Positions 40,265 to 48,758 of a stretch of DNA of 64,000 nucleotides are shown here, piece after piece (the first letter of the stretch is position 1; the number at the start of each line of letters is the position of its first letter). Source of the DNA: Staphylococcus simulans. Its GTDB lineage: Bacteria > Bacillota > Bacilli > Staphylococcales > Staphylococcaceae. Location: contig NZ_PPRU01000014.1 of the NCBI RefSeq assembly GCF_002902285.1, positions 47,797-111,796 of the forward strand, given 5' to 3'. Made by a program: the position numbers and the translations under genes. The notes below the pieces were generated by a model that was given only the letters and a program-made list of their open reading frames with translations, was not told where the DNA came from and searched no databases.

Positions 40265-40426
40265 GAAGGAGACTATTATTTTTAAAAAGTATGTGTTCAT
40301 TTCTGAAATGTAAAGATTGTTTTGAAATGATATCTTATACGTTTACGCAAAATTAATATGCTTAACTGTTTCTTAACATGTTGCGCGTGTCATATTGATT
40401 AATTGCTCAATATAAAGGGAAAAGTT
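40265..40426. other. Non-coding stretch, no gene seen
   Basis: AT-rich sequence between the MFS terminators and the rbfA promoter. I see no ORF with a ribosome site, no tRNA and no strong repeat. Confidence 0.5.
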
Positions 40427-40455
40427 TTGTAAAAGGGACGATTATAGTTTATAAT
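40427..40455 (+). promoter_or_regulatory. Promoter of rbfA
   Basis: TTGTAA (40427-40432), 17-base spacer, TATAAT (40450-40455), about 50 bases before rbfA. rbfA therefore has a dedicated promoter in this genome. Confidence 0.7.
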
Positions 40456-40505
40456 CTTGGATTGAACTCAATCGTTCATTGTTGAAATAAAGAGGTGAAA
40501 CACAC

Positions 40506-40853
40506 ATGAGTAAAATGAGAGCAGAACGCGTTGGTGAACAATTGAAACAAGAGTTGATGGATATTATCAACAATAAAGTTAAAGACCCGAGAATCGGATT
40601 TTTAACTATCACTGACGTACAAGTGACAAACGATTTATCTCAAGCTAAAGTCTACTTAACAGTATTAGGTAAAGAAAAAGAAGTAGACGATACGTTTAAA
40701 GCGTTAGAAAAAGCGCGAGGCTTTATTAAAGCGGAATTAGGTTCAAGGCTTCGTCTAAGAACAATTCCAGAATTATATTTCGAATATGATCACTCAATCG
40801 AGTACGGTAATAAAATCGAAAGAATGATTCAAGATCTTCATAAAAATGACTAA
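40506..40853 (+). CDS. rbfA: Ribosome-binding factor A
   Basis: A 115-residue KH-type 30S maturation and cold-shock factor. Motifs: [42 protein letters not shown] and [28 protein letters not shown] precedes the ATG. It is normally embedded between infB and truB; here accessory blocks with terminators separate it from both, so it forms a single-gene unit. Confidence 0.95.
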   Translation: MSKMRAERVGEQLKQELMDIINNKVKDPRIGFLTITDVQVTNDLSQAKVYLTVLGKEKEVDDTFKALEKARGFIKAELGSRLRLRTIPELYFEYDHSIEYGNKIERMIQDLHKND

Positions 40854-40869
40854 TTAAATGAAGTTATGG

Positions 40870-40900
40870 GCAGCTATGCAAGTGCATAGCTGCTTTTTTA
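40870..40900 (+). terminator. Terminator of rbfA
   Basis: GCAGCTATGCA (40870-40880) and TGCATAGCTGC (40883-40893) followed by TTTTTT. Confidence 0.9.
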
Positions 40901-40936
40901 ATTGAATTCTAATAATTCTCTAATTCTTTACAAACT

Positions 40937-40980
40937 TAACCTCCTTAACATAGGCGATAAGGATTTTTACTAGGAGGTTA
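40937..40980 (+). promoter_or_regulatory. Possible ribosome-site-masking hairpin before the glycerate kinase gene
   Basis: TAACCTCC (40937-40944) is a perfect 8-base complement of GGAGGTTA (40973-40980), the ribosome site of the next gene. A competing stem, CCTTA (40943-40947) with TAAGG (40958-40962), shares two bases with it, so the two pairings exclude each other. Such an arrangement could switch translation; the promoter of this unit is not clear. Confidence 0.4.
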
Positions 40981-40985
40981 TAACA

Positions 40986-42185
40986 ATGAAAATTGCAGTG
41001 ATACCCTCAGGCTTTAAAGAAAGCTTGAGTTCAGCAGAAGTCGGTACAGCAATTCAAAAAGGTCTGCATGAAGCAGATGAAAGTTTAAATATTCAAGTGA
41101 TTCCCATGGTGGATGGAGGCGAAGGATTTGCGCAAACTATCACGCAAATTAAAAATGGTCAGCTTTATCATTTAAATGCAGAAGATCCATTAGGACAAAA
41201 ACGCAAAACATTTTATGGTATGTTTTATGAAAACAAACAAAAAGTTGCGGTAATTGAGATGGCCGCAATTGCGGGTCTAAGACATGTGCCTAGCAACCAG
41301 AGAAATCCGCTTCACACTTCTACATACGGTGTAGGTGAAGCAATTATCCACGCATTAGATCATGGCGCTGAACGTATCTTAATCGGCTGTGGTGATTCGG
41401 GAACATCTGATGGCGGTGTCGGCATGGCACAAGCAATCGGTGCACGTTTCAAAGATTATAAAGGTAAAACAATATTTATCCATGGCGGAGGTGAAATTGA
41501 CCGTATTCATGATATGGATTTATCTCATATTGATCCGCGTGTATTAAATACACCTATAGATGTAGCAGTGAATTGGTCGAATATTTTATGTGGACCAAAA
41601 GGTGTCGCAAAAGTATTCGGTCCACAAAAAGGTGCAAGTCCAAAAGAAGTCGAACATTTATCGGACAACCTTGATCATTTGGCACGTTTAATAAAACGTT
41701 CAACAGGTGAGTCAGTTGCTTATCAACAAGGTTCTGGCGCATCTGGTGGATTAGGTGCAGGGTTAATCGCTTTTGCGAACGCTACATTGCATCCACGTTT
41801 TGAATTAATTCAACAGTACTTGCATATTGAACCTGTTATTGCACAAGCTGATTTAGTCATCACAGCAGAAGGGTGTTTAGATTTCCAAACGCCAAACGGA
41901 AAAATTCCTGCTGAAGTAGCGAGAATCGCTCAACAATATGATACACCTGTGATTGCATTAGCAGGCACAATCGGTCAAGATGCGGAATTTAATTATCAAA
42001 GTGGTATTAATGCCTTTCACAGCATTATTAAACAGCCTTCAAGTTTAGATGATTCTATTGAGTATGCATCAAAATGGCTAAAGGAATGTGCACGAAATAT
42101 ATATCACTCAATTCAAATCGGTATGAAGATGAATCAAACAAAGTCACAAACACACACAACTAAACAAAGACATTTTGTGCTTTAA
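40986..42185 (+). CDS. Glycerate kinase (GarK/GlxK family)
   Basis: A 399-residue enzyme that phosphorylates D-glycerate with ATP. Family motifs: SGFKESLSSAEV near the start, DGGEG, TSTYGVGEAI, GCGDSGTSDGGVGMAQAIGARF, GPKGVAKVFGPQKGA, GSGASGGLGAGL and ITAEGCLDFQTPNGKIPAEV. The last about 20 residues, rich in Thr, Gln and Lys, extend beyond the usual 375-380. GGAGG at 40973-40977 serves the ATG. It overlaps no gene but is only 2 bases from the transporter gene, so the transporter probably supplies its substrate or a precursor. Confidence 0.88.
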   Translation: MKIAVIPSGFKESLSSAEVGTAIQKGLHEADESLNIQVIPMVDGGEGFAQTITQIKNGQLYHLNAEDPLGQKRKTFYGMFYENKQKVAVIEMAAIAGLRHVPSNQRNPLHTSTYGVGEAIIHALDHGAERILIGCGDSGTSDGGVGMAQAIGARFKDYKGKTIFIHGGGEIDRIHDMDLSHIDPRVLNTPIDVAVNWSNILCGPKGVAKVFGPQKGASPKEVEHLSDNLDHLARLIKRSTGESVAYQQGSGASGGLGAGLIAFANATLHPRFELIQQYLHIEPVIAQADLVITAEGCLDFQTPNGKIPAEVARIAQQYDTPVIALAGTIGQDAEFNYQSGINAFHSIIKQPSSLDDSIEYASKWLKECARNIYHSIQIGMKMNQTKSQTHTTKQRHFVL

Positions 42186-42187
42186 AG

Positions 42188-43561
42188 ATGAGTTATTCTA
42201 AATTAATCGCAGTCATTCTTTATCTTATTTTCACGCTATGGCTGTTTTTAGAAACAAATTTGTCCTATTTAGGACAATTGAGTGTGGCTTTGTTTGTGTT
42301 ATCTTTAGGACTATTTATTTTTAGTAAAATGCCAGCAGGGTTATCTGCGATGTTGGTTGTATGTTTAGGTATTTTACTCGGTATGCCGCAAGATATTTTG
42401 TATCAATCATTAGAAGAACATGTGATTTGGTTAATGATTGGCGCATTTATTATTGGTGGCGTAGTGGAAACCAGTGGTTTATTAGATCGTTTGATTCGTT
42501 GGATTGAAGCGAAGTGTACGTCTGGAAAACGTATGAATATCTTTGTCTTTATCTTAGTACAAATTTTATCTTTAATTATTCCATCTACTTCAGGTCGTGC
42601 AGCAGCACTTCTACCTGTATATCAAGCATTTGGCAATCGTTTTAATTCAAATCGTCAGTATTTAGGCATATTGATGCCAGTGTTAATTTTGATGGGAACA
42701 AACTTATCTTTAATTGGTGCAGGCAGTCATATTATTGGGATTGGACTGCTTGAAAATCAAACAGATGGTTCTATTTCTTATCTTCAATTCTTACTATGGG
42801 GCTTTCCATTTGGGATAATTATTGCAATAATAAGCTTATTTATGATAAAAAAGTTTTATATGAAGCCTGTTGAAAAGATTTCAACAGAAAATATAATACA
42901 ATATGAAAAACAACCATTGACTAAAAAAGAGAAAAAAGCAGCAGTCCTCATTAGTTTGACAGTGATACTTTGGATAACTGAACCACTGCATGATTTCGAT
43001 ATCGCCTTTGTGACAATTTTAATGAGCTTGATTATGATTATGCCTAAAGTTGATTTGATCGGATGGCGTGAAGCATTTAACAGAGTGTCATGGAGCTTAA
43101 TTTTCTTTGTAGCGGGTGCGACTGCACTTGGCAATCTATTGGTGAAATATAAAGTGCTCGATGTCATTCAACATCAATTATATCAAGTGATGCATCATGT
43201 CAAACTGGTAAATGAATTTGTGCCGCTAGTGATTATTGTAGTATTGACTGTGACTTCTCACTTGTATATTACAAGTCATACAACACGTGCAGTCGTCTTT
43301 ATTCCATTACTGATTGTTTTTGGTAAAATGTTTGGTTTAAACCTGACAGCAGTTGTATTTATTGCGCTGATCGGTACGAACTACTGCTTAACTTTTCCAG
43401 TCAGTTCTAAAGCCTTGTTATTGTTTTATGAGAATAAAGAAAGACCATTTACAATTAAACAGCTCATGTATTTAAGTTTAGGTATCATGCCAGTATATAT
43501 GCTTACCATGATTGTGATGTATTATGTTTATTGGCAATATGTTGGGCTTGCATTGAAATAG
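42188..43561 (+). CDS. DASS/SLC13-family anion symporter
   Basis: A 457-residue membrane protein with about 11-13 hydrophobic segments. Two inverted-repeat signatures are visible: STSGRAAALLP with GTNLSLIGAGSH in the first half, and TSHTTRAVVFIPL with GTNYCLTFPVSSKALL in the second. These resemble the substrate and sodium sites of divalent anion:sodium symporters (citrate, succinate, malate). Being next to glycerate kinase, glycerate or a related hydroxy acid is a plausible substrate; this is inference. Confidence 0.8.
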   Translation: MSYSKLIAVILYLIFTLWLFLETNLSYLGQLSVALFVLSLGLFIFSKMPAGLSAMLVVCLGILLGMPQDILYQSLEEHVIWLMIGAFIIGGVVETSGLLDRLIRWIEAKCTSGKRMNIFVFILVQILSLIIPSTSGRAAALLPVYQAFGNRFNSNRQYLGILMPVLILMGTNLSLIGAGSHIIGIGLLENQTDGSISYLQFLLWGFPFGIIIAIISLFMIKKFYMKPVEKISTENIIQYEKQPLTKKEKKAAVLISLTVILWITEPLHDFDIAFVTILMSLIMIMPKVDLIGWREAFNRVSWSLIFFVAGATALGNLLVKYKVLDVIQHQLYQVMHHVKLVNEFVPLVIIVVLTVTSHLYITSHTTRAVVFIPLLIVFGKMFGLNLTAVVFIALIGTNYCLTFPVSSKALLLFYENKERPFTIKQLMYLSLGIMPVYMLTMIVMYYVYWQYVGLALK

Positions 43562-43574
43562 GAGTGAATAGAAA

Positions 43575-44252
43575 GTGGAAACTATCTTAATTGTGGAAGA
43601 TGACGAGAAAATAGCACGCGTCATTGAACTAGAATTGGATTATGCAGGCTATGATGTCTGTATAGCGCATTCTGGTAAAGCAGCATTACAACTTTATCAA
43701 GAACGTCACATTGATTTGATTTTACTTGATGTGATGATACCAGATTTAAATGGATTAGAAGTGCTCAGACGTATTCGAAATGATGATGACTATATTAAAA
43801 TTATTATGTTAACTGCACGTGATGAAGTCATGGATAAAGTCAGCGGTTTAGATTCTGGTGCAAATGATTATATGACTAAGCCATTTGAAATTGAAGAATT
43901 ATTAGCACGTATTCGTGTACATTTAAAACAGCAGCAATTAAATCAAAAAGAAGCTGTTGAAGTTTTAACACATGATCACATCGAATTGAATCCACAATCT
44001 AGAGAAGTTTTTGTCGATGGCAGTCTAGTCGAACTCACACAAAAAGAGTACGATTTGTTGTACTACTTTATGACTAACCAAAATATTGCTTTAGATCGTG
44101 CGCAGATCATTGAGTATGTCTGGGGTTATGATTTCGTAGGTGATACGAATGTTGTAGATGTTTATGTCAGATACTTAAGAAAGAAATTAGATACGGCTGA
44201 TACTTCAATTATATCAAGTGTCAGAGGTATCGGTTATATGATGAGAGCTTAG
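43575..44252 (+). CDS. OmpR/PhoB-family response regulator
   Basis: A 225-residue regulator. Receiver domain with acidic pocket EDD (8-10), phosphoacceptor D52 in LLDVM, T80 and K102 in MTKPF. C-terminal winged helix (about 128-225) with LTQKEYDLLYYFM and VVDVYVRYLRKKL. The start is GTG at 43575 with AGGAGTG upstream. It is not ArlR by sequence. Encoded 13 bases after the transporter and 2 bases before its kinase partner; it may control this unit. Confidence 0.93.
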   Translation: METILIVEDDEKIARVIELELDYAGYDVCIAHSGKAALQLYQERHIDLILLDVMIPDLNGLEVLRRIRNDDDYIKIIMLTARDEVMDKVSGLDSGANDYMTKPFEIEELLARIRVHLKQQQLNQKEAVEVLTHDHIELNPQSREVFVDGSLVELTQKEYDLLYYFMTNQNIALDRAQIIEYVWGYDFVGDTNVVDVYVRYLRKKLDTADTSIISSVRGIGYMMRA

Positions 44253-44254
44253 TT

Positions 44255-45631
44255 ATGAAACTAGGAACACAACTTCAAATTTATATCACTTTGATGATTG
44301 CGATTGTTGTCATTATTACTAATTTGACGATCTATTTTATTTATCGTACCACTTCGTTAAATGCGGAAACCGCACAATTAGAAGATAAAGCAATCAGCAC
44401 GATGGAAGAATTACGAAAGGCCAAAGAAAATCATAACGACAAAGAAAAAGTATTGCAAAGTTTGATTTTAACTGATGGTTATATTGCGATTGTAGGTAAA
44501 GATGATGATAGTAAATTTCAAGTCACATCTAATCCAAAATATAAAGATTTAAGTGAACCGTATAAAAATAAACAATATAAAAAGGCGATTTATAAAAAAG
44601 GGCATCATTTTGTCTTAGTCAGTATTCCGCTCGTTTGGAAAGATGGAGAAGTCAGTAATTTACAAATTTTTGAGAATATCGATTTCAAATACAGTAAATA
44701 CGATATTTTAAAAGTGGTATTAACACTTTCTACATTGTTTATTTTGTTGATTGTCTTTTTATTAAATCGATTACTGACTCAAATTATTTTACAACCGATA
44801 AATCAATTGATTGAGAAAATGAAAAAAACGATTGAAACGAATCATTATGTCATTATGGATATTAATCAAAAGGATACTAAAGAGTTGCAAGCATTAACCC
44901 AGACATATAATGATATGATGGGAAATTTAAAGGAACATGATGAAAAGCAGCAAGCATTTATATCCAATGCTTCTCATGAATTGAAAACACCGATTACAGT
45001 GATTAATTCATATAGTCAGATGTTGAAGCGGTTTGGAAAAACTAGAGAAGATATTTTAAATGAAAGTATAGATGCGATCAGCGATGAAGCACAACGGCTG
45101 AAATATTTAACTGAGCAAATGTTGGATTTAGCTAAAGTAGAGCGCAGTAATCAACAGGCAGAACGGCAATCTGTTGATTTAAATGAAATATTAGAGCATA
45201 AGGCTTCACGTTTCGCACATGCATATGATAGAGATATTGTATTTCACTGTGATAATACTGCACGTGCATTTGTGAATGAAGATCAGTTCAAACAATTGAT
45301 GACAATTTTTTTAGATAATGCGATTAAGTACAGTCAAGATGATGTGATGATACATGCGATGGAACATCCAACGCACATACACGTGAATATTTCAGATCGT
45401 GGCATTGGTATTCCGCCAGAAGATTTAGAACAAATCTTCAATAAATTTTATCGTGTGGACAAAGCAAGAGCAAGACAATCTGGGGGTTCTGGTTTAGGAC
45501 TCTATATCGCGTTTGAATTAGCCAAACGTAATGACATAGAAATTCAAGTACAAAGTGTGCTTGATGTTGGCACAACGTTTATTTTGATTATAGAAAAGGT
45601 GACTTCAAATGGTGCTCAAAAAGATGATTAA
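44255..45631 (+). CDS. Sensor histidine kinase, HAMP type
   Basis: A 458-residue kinase. Transmembrane segments at about 8-30 and 152-174 flank an extracytoplasmic domain of about 120 residues, the likely sensor. A HAMP region follows, then the phosphoacceptor H241 in ISNASHELKTPI, the N box in FLDNAIKYS, and G boxes DRGIGIP and GGSGLGLYI. Overlaps the PepSY gene by 23 bases. The ligand is unknown; neighbours suggest an organic acid or envelope signal. Confidence 0.93.
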   Translation: MKLGTQLQIYITLMIAIVVIITNLTIYFIYRTTSLNAETAQLEDKAISTMEELRKAKENHNDKEKVLQSLILTDGYIAIVGKDDDSKFQVTSNPKYKDLSEPYKNKQYKKAIYKKGHHFVLVSIPLVWKDGEVSNLQIFENIDFKYSKYDILKVVLTLSTLFILLIVFLLNRLLTQIILQPINQLIEKMKKTIETNHYVIMDINQKDTKELQALTQTYNDMMGNLKEHDEKQQAFISNASHELKTPITVINSYSQMLKRFGKTREDILNESIDAISDEAQRLKYLTEQMLDLAKVERSNQQAERQSVDLNEILEHKASRFAHAYDRDIVFHCDNTARAFVNEDQFKQLMTIFLDNAIKYSQDDVMIHAMEHPTHIHVNISDRGIGIPPEDLEQIFNKFYRVDKARARQSGGSGLGLYIAFELAKRNDIEIQVQSVLDVGTTFILIIEKVTSNGAQKDD

Positions 45632-46178
45632 AATACTGTTGATAGTCATTATTTGTATATTGATAGTGATATTATGTGCAGTGATTTATTTCAAGTCCAC
45701 GCAACACGACTACACCCAACAAGAAGTTAAACAACTAGTAGATGATCGTTATGACGGCAAAATTCAATCTATTTCTTTGAACAAAGCTAAAACAACTTAT
45801 AAGGTAAAATTGTTAGATGAAGGGTTAAAGTATGATTTAGAAGTGGATAAAAAAGACGGCGCAATTAAAAATGTCCATACAGTAAAAGTCAAACAACCGA
45901 CTAAGTCAAAATCACAGCAAGAAAAAGCAACTAAGAAGAAAGAGACACCTTATATTTCAGAAGAAACAGCAAAAGCAGTCGCACAACATCAAGTGCCAGG
46001 TCAATTTGTTTATATTGATTTAGAAAAAGAGCACAATCCACCTTTTTATACGGTTCAACAAATCGTAGACGATGATGAAGGCGCAGTAATTAAAGTGAAT
46101 GCCCTCAATAAAAAAGTACTGTCTGTGTCATGGTTCGAAATTAAAGATGATGACGACGATGATGATTTTGATGATTAA
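45609..46178 (+). CDS. Membrane-anchored PepSY-domain protein
   Basis: A 189-residue protein with one N-terminal transmembrane segment (about 6-28) and an outside region carrying two PepSY-like modules (about 33-90 and 115-180), separated by a Lys/Thr/Gln-rich linker. It ends in a run of Asp residues. PepSY domains inhibit proteases or bind ligands, and small membrane PepSY proteins often sit beside two-component systems, so it may modulate the sensor kinase. Overlaps the kinase gene; translation is coupled. It is the last gene of the unit. Confidence 0.8.
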   Translation: MVLKKMIKILLIVIICILIVILCAVIYFKSTQHDYTQQEVKQLVDDRYDGKIQSISLNKAKTTYKVKLLDEGLKYDLEVDKKDGAIKNVHTVKVKQPTKSKSQQEKATKKKETPYISEETAKAVAQHQVPGQFVYIDLEKEHNPPFYTVQQIVDDDEGAVIKVNALNKKVLSVSWFEIKDDDDDDDFDD

Positions 46179-46182
46179 AAAT

Positions 46183-46230
46183 ATAAGCAGCTGTTGAAGG
46201 GTTATATGCGTTCAACAGCTGCTTATTTTC
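46183..46230. terminator. Strong hairpin terminator
   Basis: ATAAGCAGCTGTTGAA (46183-46198) and TTCAACAGCTGCTTAT (46211-46226) form a perfect 16-bp stem followed by TTTCTTT. It ends the glycerate kinase-to-PepSY unit. Confidence 0.92.
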
Positions 46231-46299
46231 TTTGCCTATATTTCATTTTGAATTTATTGTAAAATAGTAGAGGTATGACAGAGAGAAGAGGTGTAGTTG

Positions 46300-47211
46300 A
46301 TGGAGGGTATTTTACCTGTATTTAAAGAACGTGGTTTAACAAGCCATGATGTTGTATTTAAATTGCGTAAAATTTTACATACTAAAAAAGTAGGACATAC
46401 AGGCACATTAGATCCAGAAGTAAATGGCGTTTTACCGATTTGTGTCGGTGGTGCCACTAAAGTCAGTGACTATATCATGGAAATGGGTAAAGCATATCAA
46501 GCAACGGTTACGGTCGGTGTGAGTACAACTACTGAAGACCAAACTGGAGAGGTGCTAGAAACGAAAGCAGTCAGTAAAGATTTAACAGCTGATAAAATTG
46601 ATGAAGCGATTTTATCATTTGTAGGTGAAATTGAACAAATTCCGCCGATGTATTCTTCTGTTAAAGTGAATGGACGTAAGCTTTATGAGTACGCACGTAA
46701 TAATGAAACAGTTGAGCGCCCTAAACGAAAAGTGCGCATTTATGAAATTGAACGTAATTCTGAGATTCGGTATAAAGATGACACATGTTCATTTGATATA
46801 TTTATACGTTGTGGGAAAGGGACATATATCAGAACGTTAGCAACTGATATCGGCAGAGCATTAGGTTATCCGGCACATATGTCTCAATTAACACGTGTAG
46901 AAAGCGGCGGCTTTTCTATCGATGAAAGTTTAACTTTGGATCAAATTGATGAATTATATAAGCAAGAAGCATTACAGGAAAAGCTATTTCCGATAGAATA
47001 TGGTTTGAAAGGGTTGCCTCATATTCAAATTGACGACCCGAACATCAAAAAACGTATTTTAAATGGACAGAAATTTTATAAAAATGAATTTTCTGAAGCG
47101 ATTGATGAAGTAACAGTGATGGAAGATAAAGAAACAGAAAAAGCGTTAGCACTTTATATTCCGCACGCTGAGAAACCGAATGAAATCAAACCTAAAAAGG
47201 TATTTAACTAA
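46300..47211 (+). CDS. truB: tRNA pseudouridine(55) synthase
   Basis: A 303-residue enzyme that makes pseudouridine 55 in the T loop of tRNA. The catalytic Asp is in [34 protein letters not shown] and [16 protein letters not shown] are conserved. C-terminal PUA-like part. AGAGGTG lies just upstream of ATG 46300; a TTG at 46297 directly before it is in frame but not needed. ribF follows 14 bases later. Confidence 0.95.
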   Translation: MEGILPVFKERGLTSHDVVFKLRKILHTKKVGHTGTLDPEVNGVLPICVGGATKVSDYIMEMGKAYQATVTVGVSTTTEDQTGEVLETKAVSKDLTADKIDEAILSFVGEIEQIPPMYSSVKVNGRKLYEYARNNETVERPKRKVRIYEIERNSEIRYKDDTCSFDIFIRCGKGTYIRTLATDIGRALGYPAHMSQLTRVESGGFSIDESLTLDQIDELYKQEALQEKLFPIEYGLKGLPHIQIDDPNIKKRILNGQKFYKNEFSEAIDEVTVMEDKETEKALALYIPHAEKPNEIKPKKVFN

Positions 47212-47225
47212 AGGAGCATCGCAAA

Positions 47226-48200
47226 ATGAAAGTAATTGAAGTTACACATCCAATTCAACCTGAGCAATATATACAAGAAGACGTTGCGATGGCATTGGGA
47301 TTTTTTGATGGCTTGCATAAAGGACATGCGCAAGTCTTTCATACTTTAAATGAGATTGCGAAAAAACGTAATTTGAAAAAAGCGATTATGACGTTTGATC
47401 CCCATCCATCGGTTGTATTGAATCCTAAACAAAAAAGAACGGATTATTTAACGCCGTTAAGTGATAAAATTGAAATTTTAGAATCATATAACATCGATTA
47501 TGTTATTATTGTGAATTTCACATCTAAATTTGCGGATGTTTCGATTGATGAGTTTGTGAACGAATATTTAATCGCAAACCATGTGAAAGAAGTCGTTGCA
47601 GGCTTTGATTTTACATTCGGCAAACACGGTAAAGGCAATATGTCTGTACTCCAAGAATTAAAAACACACTTTAATACAACGATTGTGAGCAAACAAGAAA
47701 TGTTCTCAGAGAAAATATCAACAACTGAAATTAGAAAAGCATTAAAAGAAGGCGACTTGCAGAAAGCAAATGATGAACTAGGCTATCGTTACCGCATCAA
47801 AGGAACAGTAGTCCAAGGTGAAAAACGTGGCAGAACAATCGGGTTCCCAACAGCAAATATTGAACCGAGCGACGATTATGTATTACCTAAAAAAGGTGTG
47901 TACGCAGTCAGCTTAGCTATCGGTACAGAACAACGTATTTATAGAGGCGTATGTAATGTGGGTGTGAAACCGACATTCCATGATCCTAAGAAATCACATG
48001 TCGTGATTGAAGTGAATATCTTTGATTTTGAAGAAGATATTTATGGTGAACGTGTGATTGTCTTTTGGCACCACTATTTAAGACCGGAAATCAAGTTTGA
48101 TGGTATTGATCCGCTTGTAGAACAAATGAATAAAGATAAAGAACAAGCGAAATATTTATTATCGGTTGATTTCGGTGATGAAGTATCTTATAATATTTAG
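47226..48200 (+). CDS. ribF: Bifunctional riboflavin kinase/FMN adenylyltransferase
   Basis: A 324-residue enzyme that converts riboflavin to FMN and then FAD. N-terminal nucleotidyltransferase (ALGFFDGLHKGH; FDPHPSVVL; ISTTEIRKAL) and C-terminal kinase domain (KRGRTIGFPTANI; GVCNVGVKPTF). AAAGGAG precedes the ATG. It is grouped with truB and rpsO as usual for Firmicutes. Confidence 0.96.
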   Translation: MKVIEVTHPIQPEQYIQEDVAMALGFFDGLHKGHAQVFHTLNEIAKKRNLKKAIMTFDPHPSVVLNPKQKRTDYLTPLSDKIEILESYNIDYVIIVNFTSKFADVSIDEFVNEYLIANHVKEVVAGFDFTFGKHGKGNMSVLQELKTHFNTTIVSKQEMFSEKISTTEIRKALKEGDLQKANDELGYRYRIKGTVVQGEKRGRTIGFPTANIEPSDDYVLPKKGVYAVSLAIGTEQRIYRGVCNVGVKPTFHDPKKSHVVIEVNIFDFEEDIYGERVIVFWHHYLRPEIKFDGIDPLVEQMNKDKEQAKYLLSVDFGDEVSYNI

Positions 48201-48207
48201 GTCGGAA

Positions 48208-48300
48208 TGATTACACATGTGGTAATCAAAACAAGATTAAAAACAGTCCTCACTCTTGGCAGGTCGATACTCCGACGCCTGACTCAGACTGGGGAGACTA
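48208..48300 (+). promoter_or_regulatory. Structured leader before rpsO (probable S15 autoregulatory leader)
   Basis: A first hairpin TGATTAC/GTAATCA (48208-48214 with 48222-48228). Then CAGTC (48244-48248) can pair with GACTG (48287-48291), enclosing a hairpin CAGG-TCG (48260-48266) with CGA ... CCTG (48273-48281). This nested fold just before the rpsO ribosome site resembles the multi-helix S15 leaders known in Firmicutes. Binding by S15 is inferred. Confidence 0.55.
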
Positions 48301-48324
48301 AATTATTAAAGGAGGAAATTGACA

Positions 48325-48594
48325 ATGGCAATTTCACAAGAACGTAAAGACGAATTAATCAAACAATACCGTGTACACGAAACAGACACAGGTTCACCAG
48401 AAGTACAAATCGCAGTATTAACTGCAGAAATCAATGCTTTAAACGAACACTTACGTACACACAAAAAAGACCACCATTCACGTCGTGGTTTATTAAAAAT
48501 GGTAGGTCGTCGTAGACATTTATTAAACTACTTACGTAAAAAAGATATTCAACGTTACCGTGAATTAATCAAATCATTAGGTATCCGTCGTTAA
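48325..48594 (+). CDS. rpsO: 30S ribosomal protein S15
   Basis: An 89-residue protein binding 16S rRNA. Signature [25 protein letters not shown] at the start region, HRRGLL-like [20 protein letters not shown] and a basic C-terminus. GGAGG serves ATG 48325; an upstream in-frame ATG at 48319 is too close to the site. Confidence 0.97.
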   Translation: MAISQERKDELIKQYRVHETDTGSPEVQIAVLTAEINALNEHLRTHKKDHHSRRGLLKMVGRRRHLLNYLRKKDIQRYRELIKSLGIRR

Positions 48595-48627
48595 TCTTTT
48601 CTTAAGTAAAACGCTGATACCAGTTAG

Positions 48628-48662
48628 AGGAAAGGACCATCGTTGGTTGCTTTCCTTTTTTT
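48628..48662 (+). terminator. Terminator of rpsO
   Basis: AGGAAAG (48628-48634) with CTTTCCT (48650-48656) and inner ACCA/TGGT pairing, then a long T-run. pnp follows from its own likely promoter (TATGAT at 48708-48713 preceded by TGA) and perhaps by read-through. Confidence 0.85.
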
Positions 48663-48758
48663 ATAGCTTAGATACGAATGTGCGTATAAAAATAATCATG
48701 TAAATGATATGATAGAATTATTAATGTAAAAGAGGTAGTAAGAGAAAGGAGATTCCTA

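Noticed and set aside
40265..40426. Hidden small gene between the MFS gene and rbfA
   Set aside because: No open frame with a ribosome site; AT-rich non-coding DNA.
43575..45631. Identification of the two-component system as ArlRS
   Set aside because: Receiver and sensor sequences differ clearly from the ArlR/ArlS sequences I recall, and the context is different.
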